From positions 1 to 31,855 of the forward strand of contig LSSK01000519.1 in assembly GCA_001969505.1 (NCBI GenBank): 31,855 nt of DNA, in the 5' to 3' direction. Below are positions 10,435 through 20,405 of the stretch, in pieces; position 1 is the stretch's first letter; every line of letters begins with the position of its first letter. The notes under the pieces were generated by a model. The model worked only from the letters and a program-made list of their open reading frames with translations, searched no databases and had not been told where the DNA came from. A program made the position numbers and the translations under genes. The stretch is from Zancudomyces culisetae (lineage: Eukaryota > Kickxellomycota > Harpellomycetes > Harpellales > Legeriomycetaceae).

Positions 10435-11379
10435 CTATGTGGTAGATTTATGATCTGAAGGAGAGGAAGAAGGAGAAGGAGGAGGTGTAGAGGAGGAGGA
10501 TGGAGTAGATGAAGAGATATCATTTTCAGACGACGCCTTCTTTTCTTCAATCTCCCTGTCATATTGCTCTTGAAGTTGTTGGTAAATTTCGGGCGCTAAA
10601 CACATATAGTTTTGTACTATGGGTTTTCTTACCTTTTTTCGTTTTATTCTAGGTACAAAAATATCGTGGTTTTCTATATAACTCTTCAATTTGAGCGGAT
10701 TGATTTCGTTGTTGGCAAATGTTGAATTATCTGAATATTTCAAAAAAGTCGTTCTTAGTCGATACTTGTCAACAAATCTAAGGCATTTAATAAATTTTAT
10801 ACTCGATACATATTCGCCTAGGAGACCGGTGGGAATCATCAGCTTTATAGTATTTTCTGGCATGTTCGATCCAACTTTCTTTAGATGAATTATTTTTGGG
10901 TTATTGGTTGTTGCTGCCAAACTCCGTCCGTCATCTTTGACATATAGATGGCTCGAATTTATAATATGTTTTGGAAAGTTTTTGGTTGTTTGAAATATTG
11001 CCATTTGCAATACCTTTGCGCAATACAGAAACCTCTCCTTGTAAAATTCCTCTTCAAATTTCTTTTTTTCTTCAACGGTTTTTAATGAATTAAATTCCTC
11101 TAATCTTAGCTTTCGCGCATCTTCCTCCGGTATTCGCAGTTCTTTGTTCATTCTAATCCTGCTGAGCTCCTTAAGTTCATGGATTGCATCAACTTTGTCA
11201 TAAATTTTCTTGTAAAAATGATCTTGTTTGTATGGCTCTAAATTTGTTTCAGTATTCTCATTCCTTGATGGATTTGCTACATGAAAATTTCTAATATTTT
11301 TTATGATGGGTCCACCGTAAGCGAGCGTGTTTCCCACCTTGAATAGATCCCGTAATGGTAAATGATTAATTTTAATCAT
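10435..11379 (-). CDS. Unrecognised protein, probably mitochondrial
   Basis: A 314-residue protein. The N-terminus (about 1-40) is basic and hydrophobic, lacks acidic residues except one Asp, and ends in IRNFHVAN. That looks like a mitochondrial presequence with a processing site after the Arg. A highly charged, Glu/Lys/Arg-rich helical stretch follows (about 50-135), then a basic core with KRKKVRKP near 255, another charged helix (about 265-285), and a Ser/Pro-rich tail. The basic nature and short helices would fit a mitochondrial ribosome or RNA-associated protein, but I recognise no family motif and give no name. No intron signals are needed. It is convergent with FUB1. Confidence 0.7.
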   Translation of the reverse strand: MIKINHLPLRDLFKVGNTLAYGGPIIKNIRNFHVANPSRNENTETNLEPYKQDHFYKKIYDKVDAIHELKELSRIRMNKELRIPEEDARKLRLEEFNSLKTVEEKKKFEEEFYKERFLYCAKVLQMAIFQTTKNFPKHIINSSHLYVKDDGRSLAATTNNPKIIHLKKVGSNMPENTIKLMIPTGLLGEYVSSIKFIKCLRFVDKYRLRTTFLKYSDNSTFANNEINPLKLKSYIENHDIFVPRIKRKKVRKPIVQNYMCLAPEIYQQLQEQYDREIEEKKASSENDISSSTPSSSSTPPPSPSSSPSDHKSTT

Positions 11380-12905
11380 TGTTTGGTATATTTTCCTTTT
11401 TCTAAATCATAAAGATGTTTTCTTGACTTAAAATTGGGGAAAGGTATTCTTTTTATTTCAATTTGCTCTTTATTCTGAATGTTTAAAAAAGCCGATTTCG
11501 AATTTTTTTTTTGCGATCTAAGCTTATTTCTCTAGCAAAATGCATAGAAAAAAATCAACAAAAAAATAGATACTTGGCATAATCGTGCAACATAGAATTT
11601 GACTTTTTTTTTAAACCTGTCTACAAACTTAAAGGATCAACATGCCATTACTTAGCAAATTAATACGAGGTACAACAATAGCTATCAACATCTTTGAAAA
11701 AAGACCAGAAACACCAAGATAGTGGCATACGAGCAGCAATTTAGAAATAAATAGCCTGCCAGTTCCCACAGAGACGAGTCTGGTATCAGTGGTGAAAAAA
11801 TGCAGATAAAGTACAAGGTATGTTTTATTGTTGGATATCCATACTGGCTGATGAACTTGATCCTTATTACACTTTTTTTTCCTGCTTGTACAATTGTATT
11901 TCACAGCGAAACAATGTTGTAGAAATGTCTGAATAATAAGCTTTGAATGCGCTATCCCACTTTTGTGTGAGCTTTGCTGTAATCAGAAGCCCAGCTTCAC
12001 AGCTTTTGTTTCATTAATATATTGTTTTCTATTTATTATTTAGGTTTTCATTATATTGCCATAAGGTTCTGTGTAAAAGTCGACTTTAATTTATTGATTT
12101 TTTTTCTTTCTAGGCTTTTTTAGCCAACTATTTAAATAAAATTTAAATAATTGGAAATCCAAGTATACTATTAAACTACTATCTCACTTTTTAACCAGAC
12201 ATAGAACAAATCATATAGATAAAAAGGTATGCATATTCATAAGAGTAAACTCGACAGCTGTATACTTGGCTGTTTTGCATAAACGAAAAATACCAAATAG
12301 TACTAATAAAATATGCACAGATCATAATACGTGCATACAAACAATTAATAATATTTAGGTGCAAACTACAAAAAAGCATTTAAAATATACGCAAAACAAA
12401 TAAGTAGTATATGATAATAATGAATACCTACGCAAACGTAATATTAAAATATACTAATGCTTATGTAAATGGTAAACATAAAAGGATGTCTACTCATTAT
12501 ATGACATTATAAATATAATACAAGGTTGGGGTGTTGGGAAATTAGGAAATTGGGACAACGTTAAAAAACTGTCGAACAAAGAAAAATAATTCGATGTAGT
12601 TTATTTGCGTAAATTCGAACGCACTTTACCATTGTCGATTTTACTCAATCAAAAAAACCTGATAATGTTGGGACCTATAAAAATGAGCTATGTGATAACT
12701 TGTGCGCAAAACAAAACACTTTAAAACTAGATTTCCAGCATCTCACCAGCTAAATTTTGTATTTTCGAGGTTTAAGTTTTTGAAGCAAGCTTCGAATTAA
12801 AATCCTCTAATAGAAGGGAAATGGAAAAAAAAGCGCTATTTTGAAATCTTATACCTGTTAACATACTAAGACATACACGCCTTATTTTGTTGGATTATCG
12901 AAAAG
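11380..12905. other. 1.5-kb intergenic region between divergent genes
   Basis: This is the upstream region of both the minus-strand mitochondrial-type gene and the PMT gene. It is AT-rich. A minus-strand ORF (11629-11904) and an overlapping plus-strand micro-ORF starting at 11641 (26 codons) have no recognisable features. G-rich text GGTTGGGGTGTTGGGAAATT lies near 12522-12541. No RNA gene was recognised. Confidence 0.5.
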
Positions 12906-15345
12906 ATGTACAATGATTATCCACCGGTAAAGAGAAGGCAGCGCGGACAGCCGAATGGGGATGAGGACACGGAGGCAGAAGTTATCAATATGGACGAGAA
13001 TTTGGGGGCATTAAAAATGGAGAAAGATTATGATTTCTTTTCGGATGATGTCCCCAAACATCATACTACAAGAAGAATTAGAAATCAGGGTGCATTAGAG
13101 GCAATAAGCGAATTTGTAAGGACCATTCTAAAAACAATATACATAATGGTGTGGTATTTAGCGAATGTTAAGGCAGATAATTTTAATAATTTGTATTTAT
13201 TTTGTGGCTGCATTTTTTCAAAAAAAATAGATACATGAAAGTAAACAAGATATAGCGATAATTGTGCTCTTGACTATAGCCGCAATGTTCACTAGGCTCT
13301 ACAAGATAGGAATTCGTGATTCGGTAACTTGGGACGAGGCCCATTTTGGAAAGTTTGGTGCATTCTATATTAATGGAACATTTTACCACGACGTTCATCC
13401 ACCGCTAGCAAAAATGCTTGTAGCATTGGCAGAAAAGGTAACTGGGTTTGATGGAAGCTTCAAGTTTGAGTCGGGACATAAATACCCTGCTCATGTGAAT
13501 TACGTATCAATGAGAGTCCAAATGGCGCTTTATGGAATTGGTCTAGTTCCCATAGCATATCTGACTTGTCGAAGTCTAAAAATGAACAAGAGCTATTCGA
13601 CGTTGGGAGCAATGTTTGTGTTGTTTGACAATGCGATATGCGTGATAAGCAAGTTCATATTGCTGGATCAAGTGCTAATGTTTTTTACGGGTTTAAGCAT
13701 CATGTGTTATACGATTTTTAGACGACAAAAGGAGTATGGAGTATGGTGGTGGGTATGGATGATATTCACGGGGCTAAGCTTGGGTTGTGTGTTGAGCAGC
13801 AAATGGATTGGATTATTTTGCTATGCTACGGTTGGATTGGCTACGATTGAGGAGCTTTGGGAGAGATTTGGTAAAGCAAAAGCGGTCACTGTGGAAGATT
13901 ATGTATTAGATTGGCTGGCAAGAATCTTGTGTTTGATAATTATTCCGGCGGTAATATACTTTGCAACATTTTTGGTGCACTTCAGCTTGCTATACAAAAC
14001 TGGAAACGGTAGTCATGTGATGTCGTCAAACTTTCAAGCGCGGCTTATTGGACATAACTTCCAAAGTCAGCCGATAGCCGTAGCGGACAAATCAGTAGCT
14101 AGATTTCGATCACTTTATTCGGGAGCTGGGTTATTGCACTCACACGATCACAAATTCATTGATAAGGAAGATTATCAGGTTAATGCATATGCGGGAGTCG
14201 ACGATAACAATCTTTTTGTAATTAATCTTCATGAAAACCTTTCTTTGAACAAACACGGAAATAAGCTGGAATTGCTGGATGGCGACATGATTTCACTTAA
14301 ACATTTCAACACCTCCAGATCTATGTTTGTACCAGGATATCCATCGTACTCTGAACTAGATCAATTGGCCGTGACTAGCAGAAATGTCACTAGTGGATCG
14401 ATGGATAGCTCATTTTTGTGGGAGATAAAGATTACCAAGAGGAAAAGATTTAAAAAGAGTCTCCAAATTCATCCCATGCTCACATACTTTACCCTTAGAA
14501 ATCTTAAGCACGACTGTTACCTGTCCACAGTTAACTATAGATTACCAAAGTGGGCTTGGTCGCAAAAAGAAGTGTTTTGTTCCAAATCACAAGCCAGAAA
14601 GTCCGGATCGTTGTGGTATGTTGAAAGTCATTCAAATCTCAACCTACCAAACGTAAGTATGCGCAAACATCTTTCCTCAAATGTTATTGTAGACTTTTTC
14701 CAACTCAATTATGCCATGGGCAGGTCCAACAATGCCCTGACTGCCGACAAAGATAAATACAATGCTATTGAGTCACCTCCATCTGCCTGGCCATTTTTGT
14801 ATCACCCGATGCGTATGGTCGGCTGGGGCGACAAGGACATCAAGTACTATGAAATAGGGAATCCTCTACTCTGGTGGCTTTCGTCCCTTGTATGCTGTAT
14901 CTTTCCTGTTATCTACATTTTACTGTCCTTGGTTGCTGCTCGCTTCAATTCTCATCCATCAATGTACATCCACTCTCTCCGCAAGTCCGTCTTCCTCAAC
15001 AACCCTGACTATTGGTTTTCCTCGAAACTACTTTGGTTTGGTTGGTTTTTCCATTATATACCCTTTTTTATCATGGGAAGAGTTACTTACTTACATCACT
15101 ATCTGCCTGCCCTGTACTTTGCTGTACTATTTTTGGCTCTCCAACTTTACTACTTTTCAATCTGGCTTTTCAAGGTTCATAACACAAGATTACTGCTCGC
15201 TTTGGCAATTTCTCTCATAATGTTCGCCGTTTTTTGCTTCTTCTTCCCCTTTACTGTTGGTTATGACAAGTCAGCCAAAAATCTTCTAAACAGACAGTGG
15301 CGAGCAAGTTGGAATGTACACACCGATCCTTTTGATTTGCACTAA
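12906..15345 (+). CDS. Dolichyl-phosphate-mannose protein mannosyltransferase, PMT2 subfamily
   Basis: Two exons: 12906-13115 and 13231-15345. The intron at 13116-13230 starts GTAAGG and ends TAG, phase 0, giving 774 residues, typical for the family. The enzyme moves mannose from Dol-P-Man to Ser/Thr of proteins in the ER lumen. Residues 1-70 are a charged cytosolic tail. The GT39 catalytic region has W-D105-E106-AHFGKFG and YHDVHPPLAKML. An LHSH-containing MIR region lies in the large luminal loop (about 290-520), and hydrophobic helices follow to the C-terminus. WDEAHFGKFG, rather than the PMT1-type FDEVHFG, points to the PMT2 or PMT4 groups. The GSFKFESG...YPAHVNYVSMR stretch favours PMT2 (Pmt2/Pmt3/Pmt6). 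The MIR segment is divergent and carries insertions, so Pmt6-like is possible. The acceptor at 13230 is inferred from phase and the stop just upstream. Confidence 0.92.
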
Positions 15346-15834
15346 CTTTTTAGAAAATACATGACTCGTTTTTTACCTCTATCTCTACCTCTACCTCTAC
15401 CATTACCACTATCACTTCGGTTTCCCAATTCGCAGTCTCATACTCGATTAGTTGACACTCCTACCTATCTTCTTGTGTACAATTCTTTTTATTATTGTGG
15501 TATCCCCACTATAATCTTCATTTTTTGCACAGAAAAAGTATATATATATATTTCATATGTTTATTTTTTTTATACAAAAGCTATCCCCCTAAAATATAAG
15601 AACTCTTTGGATTTAGAAATGGCTATATATCCTGTGAACAAAGATCAATTTAGATACACAATTGTTTCTCCATGATAGTACTCGTTTACAAACTTGGGTA
15701 ATCAAAACTACTTGGAATGCCATAGTAAACTAACTAGCAACTAAAGTCTGATACAATTAAAAAGTAATTAAGAAATAGAAAACATATAGCAGGAATAATG
15801 CGCCAAGCGACAAAGAACGTTTCTCCAAATAAGG
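15346..15834. other. Convergent 3' region with CTACCT-type repeat
   Basis: This lies between the stops of the PMT (+) and ALF1 (-) genes. At about 15377-15415 there is an imperfect CTACCT/CTATCT hexamer repeat. It creates a Leu/Pro-rich ORF (15361-15675) that I regard as non-coding low complexity. AT-rich polyadenylation-like sequence follows. Confidence 0.6.
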
Positions 15835-16887
15835 TTAAAGTTCTTCATCGGAAAAATCGAGCTCCTCTGGAAAATCTCCACAGGTAACAAACTCAGGTTT
15901 AACAAATGAGCCATATGATGGCACACAAGTGAAGTATCGGATCCCGTTTACACTTCCATCATTCCTACCCAGGGGTTCGTCAAATTCCACACCAACCCAA
16001 GCACCTGAGGCAAAATCGGTTTTTCCTACACAAAAACATCAAATATTTCACAGCCAGTTGTAATTAATGCAATGCACATGCTCGTTTACCAACATGAATA
16101 TCTTTTGGTGTCAGGAATAGATAGTTGTTATTCCTCTAGAGCATAATGAAAAAAGAGAAGATATATTATATATAGTTATATATTGTAGCCAAAACTAAAA
16201 AAATAGTTACCAAGAAATCTTATCGTTCCTCGTCGAGCCAGTTCACCCTCTTTTTGGAATTCAACTTGGCAACGATGATCAAGCTTAAGTGTCAGCATAT
16301 GTTCATATTGTGGGGTTCCCGGTGTAAAGTGCAGATCCTCATTACTTTGCGTGTCTTTATCAGTTGAGAATCTACCTAACCGGTTTTGTTTTTTAAAAGA
16401 AAGTAGCGAATCCTTTCTTTTCTCATAGGTCTCGTCCGGCATTTCGTACTTTTTTACGGCATCCAAGTCGTTGAAATCTACAATCATCCGCGCAGAGTTT
16501 GTGTTTTTACTTGTTACCTACATCATATTTTATTCCCGCCCTCCCTTTTTTAATAAAAATGACTGAGAATAGTGATAAGCCATTAATTGCTCGCTAATAT
16601 ATTCACCATCTAATATGTCTACTTAATTTCAAAATCTGTCAAAACTGGTTAATTACCAAAATTGTATCCTGATCCTCCATTCCAAACCAACCAAGTGTTT
16701 TAGAATCGTCTCCTTCCATCGAGCAAAGTATGTTTTCACCTCTCTGCAGAGAAACTTGGGCGTCATCGTGGAATATCCCCAAGATTGTTTCGAGCCGGAA
16801 CTTTAGCTCACCAAGAGTCAGGTGTCTATCCAGACGATGCTCTGAACAACTATCTCTGAATTTTATAAATACCTTTGCGATTGACAT
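15835..16887 (-). CDS. ALF1: Tubulin-folding cofactor B, three exons
   Basis: Proposed exons on the minus strand: 16887-16657, 16517-16211 and 16025-15835. Introns are 16518-16656 (GTAATT...TAG, 139 nt) and 16026-16210 (GTAACT...TAG, 185 nt). Phases close and the product is 242 residues, matching the usual length of about 240. Residues 1-80 form the ubiquitin-like domain. [23 protein letters not shown] is the family's central motif, leading into a helical segment. The CAP-Gly domain (about 165-235) reads RRGTIRFLG then [17 protein letters not shown], with GRNDG at 199-203 where most CAP-Gly domains have GKNDG. The acidic tail ends DEEL, resembling the TBCB C-terminal tail. The protein binds alpha-tubulin and, with cofactor E, takes part in tubulin heterodimer folding and disassembly in the cytosol. 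Confidence 0.92.
16090..16135 (-). other. Exon-like segment inside the second ALF1 intron
   Basis: On the minus strand this 46-nt segment is preceded by a pyrimidine-rich tract ending CTCTAG and followed by GTAAAC. It would leave two normal-sized introns of 75 and 64 nt. Including it would put a TAA two codons after the junction and shift the frame. Skipping it restores a perfect CAP-Gly domain. It may be a poison exon or simply chance splice-like sequence. Confidence 0.35.
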
Positions 16888-17377
16888 TATTACTATTTAT
16901 CTATTTGTAGTTGTACTACTGTAATTTCTAGGTGAATGAATTGTTAAAAGGTGGATTCTTCGTATTTCTATGGAGTTGTGTTGGTTTGACAAGTATAATA
17001 CTGATTAAACTTTTTTTAGGTAAACAATAACTCCAAATGAGCAGGGGAAAGCTGGACCAATAAATAAATCAGAATTCTTCAAAAAAAGAGTACATCCAAT
17101 GATCTAATGTGATCAAATAAATTCGGCTTCTCAGTAAAGCTTCAACTCTACTCCCTTACTTCAAAAAGGGAGTTTGCGCAGTTCTACAAGGTCATATTCA
17201 ATCCATCTCTGCTGCCTCTAGTTATTTTGAATGGTGTTATACGTATTTATTACTTGTTACTTGTAGTGCAGTGAGATTATTACAAAAAACTGCATAACTA
17301 ATTTTACTAATTACATTTCAAAAATTTAAAAAGCTGCTATGCATTACAGTATTTTATAAAAACGTTAACAAAAAAAT
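16888..17377. other. Intergenic, ALF1 promoter and tRNA 5' flank
   Basis: AT-rich, 0.49 kb, with no ORF, repeat or RNA recognised. It contains the upstream region of ALF1 (-) and the 5' flank of the tRNA-Asp gene. Confidence 0.6.
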
Positions 17378-17449
17378 TCTCGGATAGTATAGTGGTCAGT
17401 ATCCCAGTCTGTCACATTGGAGACCCGGGTTCAATTCCCGGTCCGAGAG
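17378..17449 (+). tRNA. tRNA-Asp (GTC)
   Basis: A 72-nt cloverleaf. Acceptor TCTCGGA pairs with TCCGAGA and the discriminator is G. The anticodon stem is CCAGT/ATTGG around loop CTGTCAC, with anticodon GTC. The T stem is CCGGG/CCCGG around TTCAATT. The TAGTGGTC A box and GGTTCAATTCC B box are present. There is no intron. No T-run separates it from the next tRNA, which starts 5 nt after its last base. Confidence 0.95.
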
Positions 17450-17453
17450 TTAT

Positions 17454-17535
17454 GGTGACTTGCCCGAGTGGTCCAAGGGGTCAGGTTTAGGCCCTGATAT
17501 GTTCGCATGCGTGGGTTCGAACCCCACAGTCATCA
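17454..17535 (+). tRNA. tRNA-Leu (TAG)
   Basis: An 82-nt class II cloverleaf. Acceptor GGTGACT pairs with AGTCATC (one G-T pair) and the discriminator is A. The anticodon stem is TCAGG/CCTGA around loop TTTAGGC, giving anticodon TAG. The variable arm folds as ATG-TTCG-CAT, and the T stem is GTGGG/CCCAC around TTCGAAC. It reads CUN leucine codons. It is intronless, whereas the S. cerevisiae tRNA-Leu(UAG) genes are known to carry introns. Confidence 0.95.
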
Positions 17536-17538
17536 TCC

Positions 17539-17543
17539 TTTTT
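17539..17543 (+). terminator. Pol III terminator after tRNA-Leu
   Basis: A run of five T starts 4 nt after the tRNA-Leu discriminator, backed up by seven T at 17556-17562. No such run lies between the two tRNAs, which fits a shared primary transcript. Confidence 0.75.
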
Positions 17544-17789
17544 CCATGTTTATCATTTTTTTAATTTGTATCTTGGCTTGGTGTTACAATCATGGCCATT
17601 CTGGTGCTAGCATACTAAATAAGATCGTTTTCTTTTCACACGTGTATGAATTGTTTCATTGATATCATTGTTTATACCAAGCTTCACAATTGGAAAAATA
17701 CTTAGTACAATCACTAAATATGCATTCTACTCTATTCAAAAACCAAAATAGTAACCAAATCTTTGTAAATAATAGCGGATATACATATT

Positions 17790-19598
17790 TTATACAGGAA
17801 TTGAGGACTGTCTGGGCTGCTTTACGGGAGCTGGCACTCTTTTATATGATAAGTTTGTTGGCTGATTGCTGAATTTCTGTAACACGGGAGCATGGACCAC
17901 TAAATCTCTTGTTTCAGTGGATTTTTGATATTCTTTCATAGCTGTTTTGTAAGAGTCCTGCAAAGCCCCAACACGCTCCTTTAAACCAAGCACAAGCTGA
18001 TTCTCGGCTCCATATGAAATTGACAATTCATCATAGGCCTTTTGGTGCAGCTGGATTGCCACCAAAAAATACTTTAACACTAATGCATTTGATGCTTTTT
18101 TAGAGTCTAAACCCTTAGAGTTAGCGCATTGCGTGTAGTAGCTAGCCAGCTCCAACTTTACAAAAGACAACACGGGAAAATTCTTTGGCAAATACTCGTT
18201 ACTCTCGACTTTCTCTAGAAATATTTTTAAATTTTCTATTGCGCGTGGGAATTCATTGAACTGCTCATAACACTTGGATAGGTAGTAATGTGACTGCAGC
18301 AGATAATAGTTTTGTGCATTGATATGCTTTTTCTTGTGAAAATACCTAACCAATTCTTCAAATGCTTCCTTTGCCAGCACATACTTTTCGTACTCAAAAA
18401 GCTGTAGCCCCTTGATATATTTTTCTCTTATAAATTTATTAACGTCCACTACATAATTTTTCTTGTAGAGTTGTCTACATGAGGTGCATTTTATATAGTG
18501 GTGCATTTTTTTTTGTTCTTTAGAATTGTGTAACGAACAGTCGTGTTCCTCTGAGTCAACACCATTATCCTTATTAATAACCAGCCCTTTTCTACAAACT
18601 TGACACATCAATCCCTCTAATTTTCCATCCACAGAATTGGAGATATCCTTTGAACAGCGTGTACAGCGACACCAAAAGTGTTTTTTGATATATAGCTGCC
18701 TTCTTCTCTCATCACGGAGCGCAAAGAGATGCGAATACGAAACAGTAAGGATGGTATCCTTTTTTAAATCTGTCAGTGTACGAACATATATCCTGCCATC
18801 ATTCTCCCCCACTTGAACACAATTGGGTGCACATGAATGCTTAAAATGTATAGAAAATATGGGATATGCACCTGAGATTTTCAGTAGGTTTTGATGCATA
18901 CAGTCATCGCCTATTGTTGAAAGAATTGAGGCAAACTCTACGGCTTTGCGCTGTTCGATCCTGTACTCCTTGGGTAGATTTTGATTTATAAAATCAATAC
19001 AATCTTGTGTATGCTTAATCCAGTGTCTGTTAAACGCTTCAATGTGCAGCGTTTCGTCCGCAAAATAGCGTATGGGCGACTCACACTGGCCACCTGGAAT
19101 AAATTCATACGAGCTAATTTCCTGCTGTCTTTTTCTAATAAATATCCTTAACAGCATCCTAATGTTATTTAACGAAAATTTCCCATCCTTTCCCAAGCTC
19201 TCGAGAGCAGAAAGTACTGGACATTCGAGTGTGTGGGTTTCTGTGTCATCCTCTTGGCAAGCCTTACTGCAGTATCTAGCATACCTGCATGAATTACATT
19301 TCATGTCTGAATATGCCTTGGCTTCTCTCTGCTGTTCTATGGCTAAATCTGGAAGGATATTATTTCCTGTTGGTAAATCTTTGTAGCACCGGCTACAAAG
19401 ATCATCTAAGGATCCTTCGTTAACTATTGAGGCGCATGCCTTTTCTATAAAAACTATACTACCCGCTTGAATATCTCTAGTACACACCAGATGTCGTTTC
19501 TTGTTTTTGCTATACCTAAATGATATTGGAAATGCTTCTTCTGAACTGCTATAATCTATCCTTGGCTTTCCATCTTGGTACTCTTGTTTTATTTCCAT
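17790..19598 (-). CDS. SMYD-type SET/MYND domain protein
   Basis: A 602-residue protein. The SET domain is split by a MYND zinc finger, as in SMYD lysine methyltransferases. The N-terminal SET strand (about 37-60) contains RDIQAGSIVF. MYND ligands are C68, C71, C101, C104, C110, C114, H122 and C126. The main SET core carries HSCAPN at 254-259 and the SYSH catalytic-Tyr region at about 287-290. The post-SET cysteines are C310, C312 and C315. The C-terminal half is helical with TPR-like repeats (about 400-560). A zinc-ribbon-like insertion follows post-SET (CQVC near 335 and CTSC near 374). SMYDs typically have NHSCxPN, where the Asn contacts S-adenosylmethionine; here it is Lys253. The substrate is unknown and reduced or altered activity is possible. 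The gene is intronless, with its ATG at 19598. Confidence 0.85.
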   Translation of the reverse strand: MEIKQEYQDGKPRIDYSSSEEAFPISFRYSKNKKRHLVCTRDIQAGSIVFIEKACASIVNEGSLDDLCSRCYKDLPTGNNILPDLAIEQQREAKAYSDMKCNSCRYARYCSKACQEDDTETHTLECPVLSALESLGKDGKFSLNNIRMLLRIFIRKRQQEISSYEFIPGGQCESPIRYFADETLHIEAFNRHWIKHTQDCIDFINQNLPKEYRIEQRKAVEFASILSTIGDDCMHQNLLKISGAYPIFSIHFKHSCAPNCVQVGENDGRIYVRTLTDLKKDTILTVSYSHLFALRDERRRQLYIKKHFWCRCTRCSKDISNSVDGKLEGLMCQVCRKGLVINKDNGVDSEEHDCSLHNSKEQKKMHHYIKCTSCRQLYKKNYVVDVNKFIREKYIKGLQLFEYEKYVLAKEAFEELVRYFHKKKHINAQNYYLLQSHYYLSKCYEQFNEFPRAIENLKIFLEKVESNEYLPKNFPVLSFVKLELASYYTQCANSKGLDSKKASNALVLKYFLVAIQLHQKAYDELSISYGAENQLVLGLKERVGALQDSYKTAMKEYQKSTETRDLVVHAPVLQKFSNQPTNLSYKRVPAPVKQPRQSSIPV

Positions 19599-19792
19599 TG
19601 TGTTCTGTTATTTTGGCGTTTTTATTAAAAAATAACTATTTTATACCAAATCTGCTTACACTTTCAAAAACAAATGTAAAACCGAAAAAAAGGGGGAAGA
19701 TATGTTATTTATTTCCTTATTGATCTTAGCTTTTAGTGCAGGATCCTGAAATGTTGCTAAAATAACATTTATGGTAGTCAAATTTCAATCAA

Positions 19793-19930
19793 ATGTACTG
19801 GGTGTTGTTGCTATTTTCTTTATTTTCTTTATTTTTGTTTCTTTTGTTGCTTTTGTTACTCCTGCTATTTTCGTTAATTTCGTTCTTTCCGTTGATTCTT
19901 TTATTAATTGATTCGAATAAATACCACTAG
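19793..19930 (+). other. T-rich tract encoding a possible 45-residue Leu-rich peptide
   Basis: Bases 19803-19909 are strongly T-rich with quasi-repeated TTTTCTTTA text. One frame runs open from ATG at 19793 to TAG at 19928, giving 45 residues that are almost all Leu, Phe, Ser and Ile up to residue 39, with nine consecutive Leu (17-25). Such a peptide follows from the composition, so I list it as a low-complexity tract with a possible micro-ORF and not as a called gene. Confidence 0.3.
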
Positions 19931-20186
19931 CTCCAACTGAAATGAATGATGATATTCTAGACCGAATTCAATTATTGGTTTTGATTTTCAAGCTATGTGC
20001 ATTATTACTCCAATTTACATTGAAAATAATTGAATGCTGCCAATAAGTAGTCCTCAATCGAAAATGAAGCACTTGATCGTTTTTTGGCTAATTTTAGCTA
20101 GGTTTTATTCGCTATTACCACAAGTTCATTGTTGCTTGGTATTGTACCTGGTTTCTAAGCATTTGGGAAAATATGCTTGGTTTCTC

Positions 20187-20405
20187 TTAGTCTCGAGACA
20201 CAAACCAAAGGCCCAGATATTTGTTGGTACTTTTATTTTGTGCCTCCTTACCATTCTTGGTCTTTTTGTGTACCAATTTTAGAATCTGTATTGTGAATAA
20301 TGTGAACAATATGATAATAACGGAGCTGTTAGCTGTGATACCAGGAATGGCTGTATGCCAGGAATTCTTCATAGCTGGGTACAGTAAATAATACACTAAA
20401 ATCAA
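20187..20405 (-). CDS. Weak candidate small membrane protein
   Basis: A 72-codon ORF with one likely membrane segment (SSVIIILFTLFTIQILKLV) followed by a Lys-rich tail (HKKTKNGKEAQNK), a plausible single-pass topology. Just upstream on the same strand, at about 20408-20520, another frame encodes a hydrophobic segment followed by RKKVTKPFDW but has no ATG. No family is recognised. A plus-strand ORF (20034-20282) overlaps it, so at most one is real. It could be a remnant or chance ORF. Confidence 0.2.
   Translation of the reverse strand: MILVYYLLYPAMKNSWHTAIPGITANSSVIIILFTLFTIQILKLVHKKTKNGKEAQNKSTNKYLGLWFVSRD

Noticed and set aside
11641-11721. 26-codon plus-strand ORF beginning MPLLSKLIRGTT
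   Set aside because: It is short and unrecognised, and an attempt to extend it by splicing gave no open, family-like continuation.
15361-15675. A 104-codon ORF starting MTRFLPLSLPLPLPL
   Set aside because: It begins in a CTACCT repeat just downstream of the PMT stop and continues through AT-rich 3' sequence, with no domain.
16026-16210. Stwintron (nested twin intron) in ALF1
   Set aside because: Removing the inner 75-nt part does not create a new donor at the junction, so a nested-intron model does not work.
20034-20282. Plus-strand 82-codon ORF with two hydrophobic segments, briefly compared with KISH/Ksh1
   Set aside because: The order of hydrophobic segments is only loosely similar. The conserved R-x-GER-x-SPYV block is absent and a minus-strand ORF overlaps it.
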